A stretch of 64,000 bases of DNA from Strongylocentrotus droebachiensis (taxonomy: Eukaryota > Echinodermata > Echinoidea > Camarodonta > Strongylocentrotidae): assembly GCA_035222895.1 (NCBI GenBank), contig JAVYIG010000113.1, positions 709,501-773,500 on the forward strand, given 5' to 3'. Positions 56,958 to 64,000 of this stretch are shown here, one piece after another. The translations under genes were made by a program, and so were the position numbers. The first letter of the stretch is position 1. The number at the start of each line of letters is the position of its first letter. The notes under the pieces are model-generated. The model was given only the letters and a program-made list of their open reading frames with translations, ran no database searches and was not told the DNA's origin.

Positions 56958-58262
56958 CATTTTGAGACACACAAGTCTTCCAAAGATAACCCTTTTTTTG
57001 TGCGGGGGGGGGGGGGTACAGGCCTGTCACTGCTACATGCCTTTGTTATAAGAAGTGACACACTATATTTTGTCATCAACTCTACACGTCTATGCAAAAT
57101 TGAAGACATTTAATACCTGTATTAATGATAATGTCAGTAGTCTATATATCAACTTTTAAACAGTAAGCTTTGTATGAAATTACATTTTTATATAATATGA
57201 ATAAAGGTGTTTTTTGTAAACAAAAGGGCTATTCCAACTCTAAGGTCGTTCCTTGCAGTATGATGTTTATGAAGATGATGATGGTGGTGGTGCTGCTGCT
57301 GATGATGATGATCTACTCTTCTTTCAAATTCTTTAAACTTAATGATGATGGTGGTGATGATGATGAGTTGGTGGTGATATTGGCGATGATGAGGGTGGTG
57401 GTGTTTGTGATAAAGATTTTGATGATGATGACGGTGGTGGTGGCGGTGATGATTTCCCATTCTTTCAAATTATATAATCTGTACGATGATGATCGCTCTC
57501 TTCTTTCAAGTTGTAACACTCTTTCATTGTCCTCTGCCCTCTTTGTATGTCTTACACATACATATCTCTCTCCCTCTTTCTCTCACACACATACACATCG
57601 TCAGATTTATTCTTAATCAAGTTCACTTTCTGTTTTCACCCTATCCTTTCCCTCATTCTCCTCCCCTTGTACTTGCCTTCGCTTTCTCCGACTATTCTAT
57701 TTCTTCCCACCTCTCCCAACCTCGGTCGCCTCTCATTTTCTTTTAATTCATCGTCACCCTTTCCCGGTCCTCTTTTTCTTAAACTTGCTCTCATCACACC
57801 GTCTTCAGTTTCACCCAATCTCTCACTCTTTCTCCACTACAATAGTACCTCCATCGCTCTAACCTTTCTATTCTGTCTCTTTCCACTACACCACCCCTTT
57901 CCTTTTTTCTTTCTACCATGTCTCTCTCCACCATCACTCCCACTTAATTGCTCTCTCCTCTAACCCCTCACCCTCTCTCTCTCTCTCTCTCTAACTACCC
58001 CAACCGTCTTACTTCTCTTTCTGTGTCTCTCTCCACCACACATTCCACTCTCTCTCATCTGCCCCTGCCCCCCTCTCTCTCTCTCCCCTTCCAGTTTGTA
58101 TATGTAGTGTGTAATACTGCATTAATGACAATGTGCAAATTCATGTACAATTTGCATCATTCCTGCTTTAATACTCTATCCTCATTACAGTAGACAAACA
58201 TAGACTAAAAATCCCACATATAATCATCAGTAAAAATGACACAATTACAATATGGACCATAG
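55776..58262. other. Intergenic DNA with simple repeats
   Basis: No gene. (AT)n at 56902-56955, GAT/GGT trinucleotide tracts at 57255-57450 and (CT)n at 57970-58000 and 58070-58085. Confidence 0.6.
56902..56955. repeat. (AT)n microsatellite
   Basis: About 27 uninterrupted TA units. Confidence 0.97.
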
Positions 58263-58430
58263 CATATTGAGAGAGATAATTGTGACATGCGCACACATAT
58301 GAGATCAATCCATGGAGCTCCAAAATAGTTCCCTCCCATAGAGATTGTATGTGAAAGGGAACACTATTTGGAGCTCTATGACCTTTGATCACGTATGTGT
58401 GTGAGTGTCACAACTATCTCTCTCAATATG
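58263..58430. repeat. 168-bp palindromic element
   Basis: Arms 58263-58334 and 58356-58430 (CATATTGAGAGAGATAATTG and its mirror) pair almost throughout around a 21-nt loop and include GGAGCTC and GATC blocks. A relative of one end is at 55314. Confidence 0.85.
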
Positions 58431-59490
58431 TTAGATATGGACAACAAAGCAGAGAGTAACATGACACTTTGAAGAGGATAATAAATCACGGTCATATATT
58501 AAAAATAAATAATCCTCATTATGTCCAGAAAGTTGTACAAATATGAGAGCACAATTAAGTCAAATATGCTTACTGTACCTACTCATCTGAAGGTGTATAA
58601 CAAAAAAGAAGGACAGAGTATTTCAGTAAAGGTTAAGTTTGTGTTTCTTGAGTGGGATGTCTGGAAAGGGTTTAAATCTGGCCAATGACACTAAAAACTA
58701 CACTGTTAACATTTACTGCTTTAAAATACATGAAGGCAGGAAAGAGAAGGTAGGTAGTACAGAGTACAAACAGAAATATTAAATTTACAACCACACACAA
58801 TCATGTGGAAGATAGGAATGTTAGTTATTTACAGATAAATATCCAATTATATATATCTTTCATATATCATATATACATATTTAAATTCATTTGGCATTAT
58901 TAGGTCATGTGGTTTTAACAACTTTCAATAAAGTGTCTCCATTGAAATTTAACAGGTTGTGCATTGAAGAGTGGCTTTACTGCAACAGTATATATGCTCT
59001 TACTGGATGACTTTGGTCACTTGATAATTTCAGTCAATCAGCAATTTTACATAGGAGACCTGGATGCAACAGCATTTTTTACCGAAATTAAATTTAGCAT
59101 TGAAATAAACTTCCGAAGCCTATTTCTGCAGAAGTGGAATAAATTGTTTAGATGCGCATTTAGCGGAATTGTAAAGTATATCAGTGAAAACATAAATAGT
59201 CACTGCCTTTTGCCACAAATCAGTGTGTACATGGAAAGAGACACTTATAAATGGAAAGTAAAAGAAAGTAACAGTATTTCTTAAAATTAATGATCTGCTG
59301 CAGACTGAAGCACCCTCAACAGGCCACAGAAGTCACGACTCAGTATTTCATTTCTGGACATAGCACATCTTCATTTTCATGCCATATATCTGTATTTCTT
59401 CAAGTGCCATGGCAGCAAATTTTCCACAAGCGATTCACAATATCCATAGCAGGTGGTCCATCTCTCTTTGGAAAGTATCTTTGCTTCAGC
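58431..59490. other. Intergenic or 3' flank, no supported gene
   Basis: AT-rich. A 106-codon plus-strand frame at 58964-59284 lacks an ATG start and recognisable motifs. Confidence 0.45.
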
Positions 59491-59632
59491 GGGGTGTTTC
59501 ACAAAACTTGTCATCAGTGACAAATGAGAGTTTTTGTTATAAGCTACTGAAATCCTTGCTTCTGATTGGTTATCAGCAGATTTGTCACTGATTTTTGTCA
59601 TTTGTCATTGAAAAAAGGCTTTGTGAAACGGG
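59491..59632. mobile_element. TTTCACAAA-ended MITE, copy 1
   Basis: Ends GGGGTGTTTCACAAAACTTG and, inverted, CCCGTTTCACAAAGCC, with inner GTCATCAGTGACAAATGA and CAGATTTGTCACTGA. Copy 2 is inverted at 60448-60593. Confidence 0.8.
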
Positions 59633-59732
59633 TACCAGGATCCCTTCGGTTCAGAGGCACTTCTTCCAATCGAATGTCAATGAGTGTCAATTGTTCAACA
59701 GAGGATGTCATCTCTGTCAATCAATCAATCAA

Positions 59733-59902
59733 TCAGTCGCCACCTGCAGCCAGTTTGGTGCTGGACTTTGAATCTTTCTTGGACTTGGCCACCTTCTTGG
59801 ATTTCTTGGGGAAGGCCACCTTGGCCAGGCAGAAGGCAGTGGGAAGACGGAAGCCCAGGAACGGAGGCTCTGTGATGTCATCGATCAGGATAACGTACTC
59901 AC
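59733..59902 (-). CDS. Unrecognised protein, last exon (basic C-terminal tail)
   Basis: This minus-strand exon follows the acceptor acctacag and continues a split Gly codon: EYVILIDDITEPPFLGFRLP then TAFCLAKVAFPKKSKKVAKS and a Lys/Ser-rich tail ending AAGGD and TGA. GC content and codon use are clearly higher than the flanks. The phase agrees with the exon at 60638-60748. The tail (about 30 residues, a third Lys) suggests nucleic-acid, membrane or microtubule contact, but I do not recognise the family and assign no function. Confidence 0.8.
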
Positions 59903-60447
59903 CTGTAGGTAGCGGGTAGTGGGTAGAAATGAATTGAAATGAATCACTGGATGTTTATTTTACGTTTATTTTACATACCCAAGTGATTAACCTGAAAAGA
60001 AAATTGACATGCCCCTTCCCCCTCCCTTGAAGTAGGCAGATCATGGCTGAGAAAGATGATGAAAGTGAACTTAATTGAGGATTGACTTCAAACTGAATTG
60101 ACATCGTTTGAAATGACAATTAATATTATGACATGATTAAAGGGGCTATGCACTGCTACTCCATCTATTTGAGTGTTATTTCTGCCAGTCTGGTAATTGA
60201 GATATCCCAGGTTGATCAGCAAATCACACAAAATGACTTATTTTTAAAACTTGTTTAAAAAAAGAAAAAAAGGGAACATCTCTGTTCACATGTACAAAGA
60301 CACTCTAAATCTAAACCGCCCCCCCCCCCCCATTTTTTTTTTCTTCTTAAAACAATTTGTACATGAATTTAGTACAATTAACAATTAACACCCCTCCCCT
60401 TCCTCCTCCACTGCCCCTTTCAAAATGATATTATAACAACATTTCTG

Positions 60448-60593
60448 TGCCCCATTTCACAAAACCTTTTTCAATGACAAATGACAAAAATCAGTGACAA
60501 ATCTGCTGATAACTAGTCAGAAGCAAGGATTTCAGTAGCTTATAACAAAAACTATCATTTCTCACTGATGACAAGCTTTGTGAAATGGGGCCC
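60448..60593. mobile_element. TTTCACAAA-ended MITE, copy 2 (inverted)
   Basis: About 145 bp, inverted relative to 59491-59632, within an intron of the minus-strand gene. Outer ends CCCCATTTCACAAAACC and CTTTGTGAAATGGGG. Confidence 0.8.
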
Positions 60594-60637
60594 TGTTGCT
60601 GGACCTGTTCTCAAAGGTGAACAATCACTACACTGAC

Positions 60638-60748
60638 CTGGTCTGGCATATCTGAGGTCACCATAGTACTTCTCTCTCTTTGCTTTGCTCAGCTTGAAGT
60701 CCTTCAGCTTGTCAACAGTGAATTGATCTGATTTCATGTTGATTTCAT
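60638..60748 (-). CDS. Unrecognised protein, penultimate exon
   Basis: The exon has acceptor acctacag and donor gtcagt, 111 nt, phase 1 in and phase 1 out. It reads EINMKSDQFTVDKLKDFKLS then KAKREKYYGDLRYARP. It is charged and helix-prone. The other frames contain stops, and the split codons on both sides (Asp, Gly) agree with the neighbouring exons. Confidence 0.8.
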
Positions 60749-62054
60749 CTGTAGGTTTAAGAGTTGAGAGCAAACAATTATTGAGAAGGTCGAATTCTTG
60801 TCAGAGTGAAAAATATATTGTGAGCACTCTCACTCCTTGAGATCAGAATACTAATAATAAGAATAGTATGTCCCACGAAAAGGACTTCTTTTGAAAGGTT
60901 CTCATATTTCAAATATGAATATAATAGAGTTTAAAATTTGGAACAACTTCTGAAGCCACATTTGCTTATTCCTACATATATGTACCTAGAATGTATAGGT
61001 GACTTCACTCATGTACAGAGCTTTTGATTGTTAGAGATTTTCAGGCAGGTTTAGCAAATTTGATGAAATTTGGATGGGTCCAAAGCATCACGGTAAACAA
61101 TCATCCTAATTCATTATACAATTAATAATTCAAGAATAACTTTAGAAATGGTTTCTTTCATAATTAAATAAAATTGTTAACAGCGTATAAATGAAAAAAT
61201 TACCCTAAATCATTGATTGATATGAGAATATATTATTTGGGCTTTATACAAGTGGAATGAAATCTACAGTGATGAAAATAACCATGAATATTAAATCAGC
61301 TCTTTGAAAGATAATGACGTTAAATCATGTGTTCAGTAAGTACTACTAAATGTACAGCTTTACATTTGAAAGTTTTTATCTACATTATTTGAATAGAAAT
61401 GGTTTGGATGACGTCATAATGACAAGTTGAGTCAAATTCACAACAAACTTAACTGTAGAGTCTAAGATTCAAAATATGTGAATAATAAACAAATTCAAAA
61501 CATTGAAAAAAATGAAGAATACATTAAACTCTAGCACTAAGCATGCACAAAGTACAAAAAATAAATGGGATTTTAAGGGCAAATGTTCTACATGGATAAC
61601 TGCAATAACTTTGCTTCCTCTCTGTGTATACTTTCTAACTCCAAAGACAAATAAAATGAGAGAGCAGAAGGGAGAGAATATTTCTATATTTTTAATAGAG
61701 AAGGTAAAATCTATTTAAATTTGTCAGAGAGATATAAACGGGACAGAAAGGTTGAGACATACCACAGACAGATGACAGAGAGAGAGAGAGAGAACAACAA
61801 AAAAGAGGGGGGGGGGGTTTAAAAGAGAGGCCAAGAAAATTAGCTAGAGACAAAGACAGACGCACAGATAGAGGAAATTCATTTGGAAACAAAACCACTG
61901 TAACTTCTCTCTGGTTGTATTTTGCATGCATATCTTTTTTTGTTTTTTTGTTTGGGGGGGGGGGGGGGGGGGCTATTTTCTCTATAGATATTTTTATGGT
62001 ATTTCCCAGAAACCTAAAATGTTATTCCTCTATTTTCTTCTCTCTGATCTCAAT

Positions 62055-62118
62055 TATCTTGACTAGGGAAATAACTTCAAGAATACCACTTATTGAAGTG
62101 ATATCCCTAGTCAAGATA
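62055..62118. repeat. 64-nt hairpin (26-bp arms, 12-nt loop)
   Basis: Arms 62055-62080 (TATCTTGACTAGGGAAATAA..) and 62093-62118 pair at 24 of 26 positions. The size resembles a microRNA precursor, but it could equally be a tiny foldback element. Confidence 0.75.
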
Positions 62119-62619
62119 AGGTGGTATAAAACTACTTTTAAAAATGGTGAAAAAACAGCAAAGAAAAAAAAGGCACCTTAGGACTTTCTTGCCCAAATTT
62201 CAAGTTCAAGAAAAACATGCAGTTGTTACAAATGAACTACATCAAAATAGTGATTTCCTTTTACTGCAAATGATTGCATGTTATATATTATATAATGCTG
62301 AAGCTTTACGTTGATCAAAGGAAGTTTGGTGCTGAAACAGGAAAAGGAATTTCTTTCTAATGTAGCAGTTTATAACACACAGAAAAAATATATTCTAATC
62401 AGATAAATTTGAGGTTCATTTAAAACTAGAATAATATATTATGAGCTAATTAATATAGAATGAAATGATGGGTACATATTTTCTAATTCTAAATCTGATA
62501 AGCTAAAGTCAGACATGATTGTAAAGAGTATACTAAAAACAAAAGTAGCTCTTCCAAAATTCGATCAAAACATCTTGAGTGGGTCATGTATTGAGTATAC
62601 AAGCTATGTACATGTATAT

Positions 62620-62822
62620 CAGGGGCAGGTTAAATTTTTTGTAAAAAAAAAGGGGTGTGGGATGGGGCACAATCTTACATTTTATTTCTTGTGGCTTTCA
62701 GGTTTAAAATTTGAAAGGAGGCACAATTTTGTCTTCATACTGTTAAGGTATGCCACTTTATATTTTTTCAAAGGGCGTCATGGGCAGGTTGTGCCCCCGC
62801 ACTACAAAACAACAAGCCCCTG
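62620..62822. mobile_element. 203-bp hAT-type element
   Basis: Ends CAGGGGCAGGTT and AACAAGCCCCTG, flanked by ATGTATAT and ATGTACAC (6 of 8 matching). Non-coding. Confidence 0.65.
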
Positions 62823-62960
62823 ATGTACACTGAAGTTCATAAAGTCATGATTGAGTAAACGTAAACTGAAGTAACATAGATATATATATATATATTCTAG
62901 GATGAACAAACAACAAATGAGAATTTTTTTTATGCACAACATCAACAAAATTTCAGTTAC

Positions 62961-63014
62961 CTTCGTCAGTGCTGTCTAGATCATTAACAAACTTGAGTGC
63001 ATTGGAAACAAGCA
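62961..63014 (-). CDS. Unrecognised protein, upstream exon (54 nt)
   Basis: Acceptor ttctgcag and donor gtaact bound two bases, 17 codons (LVSNALKFVNDLDSTDE) and one base. The split codon becomes Asp when joined to 60638-60748. The gene must continue to the right, beyond what I can identify. Confidence 0.68.
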
Positions 63015-64000
63015 CTGCAGAAATGGTGTAAACATGCAGTCAAAATGTGTTAGGTGAAAGCACAATTAGGGCCGGTATTCAATTCCATAATTATGTTAGA
63101 AGTATTAGTATTTTAGTCGTTTTTCAGCTTAGGTAAAATACTTATGCTAGAGCCAACTTTGGTATTGAATTGAAGCTTTTGGTTAAGTATTTTACCTTAT
63201 AAGTTAAATTAGACACCTCTCTAGCTGAGTTAGGCTGACTATTTTGAAGGCCGGCTTGTTCAGCAGGCCTGTGACATCACAATGGTTATCAGTAAGTCAG
63301 CTTATTTCGATGTGAGCACGAGTTGAGACATTTTACTTAGCCAAGCCAAATGCAAAAAGGAAAAATTGACTTAATCCACGAATTGAGTTGAATATGGCCC
63401 AAGAAACATAAAATATGAATGCAGCTAAAAACATTTATGCTATTAATAACATGCATTTCTATATAATGTAAGCATTTGCTGTTCTTTTTGCAGCAATCTT
63501 TCAGACAGTAGCATTTTTGTTTTGGTCTTTGGATCAATGGTGACAAATAAAATAAAATATTTTAATGTGTTTCATATCTACAGGAAAAAAACACACATAT
63601 TTTTTCCCCCATTTTGCTTTAAAACAAGGGAAACGCTCTCGGCGGTCTCGCCTGCATAACGCAATTCAATATGATAAACCAGAACGTCAATGACGTACAT
63701 TGTAGTGCTCATCCGCATCTCGCAACAACAAATATCGTGGTACACTTTTGAACTGGTCAAAAAATAAAAATGTGATGCCCTGGAAGGGACATAATTTCAT
63801 TTCATTTGCATAAAGTACCATAAATAATCAATGGAGCAAAATCTCAAAATTCTGTGTAGAAGTTTAGTGTTCCAAATTTAGCTCTACCAGATAAGGCAAA
63901 CCAAATCAAAATCGGTCAAGAAATGAGGGAGAAGAAGCAATTTTTGTTATTTTTGGAATAAATTTGCATAAATTACCATAATTAATTAATGGAGAACAAT
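63015..64000. other. Right edge, presumed intron of the minus-strand gene
   Basis: No exon is supported. An inverted-end remnant GGTATTCAATTCCATAATTA / TTGGTATTGAATTGAAG lies at 63073-63175. A direct repeat TTTGCATAAA.TACCATAA..AATGGAG occurs at about 63807 and 63964. Confidence 0.45.

Larger units (their letters stand above)
60749..62960. other. Intron of the minus-strand gene
   Basis: No other exon is supported. It contains G runs at 61808 and 61956-61972, a 64-nt hairpin (62055-62118) and a hAT-type element (62620-62822). Confidence 0.5.

Noticed and set aside
57170..57616. His-rich or Met/Val-rich frames on both strands
   Set aside because: Product of GAT/GGT trinucleotide tracts.
59566..59919. 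117-codon plus-strand frame
   Set aside because: Antisense to the minus-strand exon at 59733-59902 and starts inside a MITE.

Overview
The window is eukaryotic nuclear DNA. It is AT-rich, intron-rich and packed with repeats. The readable proteins (REV1, a MARCH-type RING-CH ligase, a single-exon rhodopsin-family GPCR), the tRNA-headed SINEs and the many short non-autonomous DNA transposons suggest a marine invertebrate deuterostome, most probably a sea urchin. That assignment is an inference, since no species-diagnostic sequence was found. There is no sign of bacterial operons, CRISPR or virus genes.

Layout. (1) 1-4989, minus strand: three N-terminal exons of REV1, running off the left edge. 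Its introns hold a SINE carrying a 189-bp hAT-type element, plus two larger hAT-type elements. (2) 5.0-11.2 kb: repeat-only DNA with a purine-rich composite repeat, a 57-bp identical direct-repeat pair about 3.8 kb apart, a second 189-bp hAT copy, and a short ~110-bp tandem repeat. (3) 11.2-29.15 kb: a satellite of ~128-bp monomers (roughly 80 copies) with nested higher-order periods of 884, 1704 and 2455 bp. It is interrupted by a 6770-bp DNA transposon with ~110-bp inverted ends and by a 372-bp element. Both are flanked by the same 9-bp duplication GGCCCGGTA at the same monomer position. The 6.8-kb element contains a coherent but unrecognised multi-exon gene remnant and a nested hAT-type element. 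(4) 29.15-34.4 kb: more nested inverted-repeat elements and a second copy of the composite repeat. (5) 34.4-35.5 kb: an intact single-exon class A GPCR. (6) 36.9-43.3 kb: a foldback, a pair of GC-ended hAT-type elements with perfect 8-bp duplications, a SINE and a 1.3-kb inverted-repeat element. (7) 44.4-55.8 kb, plus strand: a four-exon MARCH-like membrane E3 ligase gene in which two separate exons each supply the first zinc-binding cysteine pair of the RING-CH domain in the same splice phase. (8) 55.8-59.7 kb: simple repeats and a palindromic element. (9) 59.7-63.0 kb, minus strand: three C-terminal exons of an unrecognised basic-tailed protein.

The genes are unrelated neighbours, not a pathway: translesion DNA synthesis (REV1), signalling (GPCR), membrane-protein ubiquitination (MARCH-like) and one unknown. 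The two most interesting signals are the swappable RING half-exons of the MARCH-like gene and the satellite that was hit twice at the same base by elements leaving 9-bp duplications. No database search or RNA evidence was available. Exon boundaries rest on splice consensus, reading-phase consistency and family motifs.
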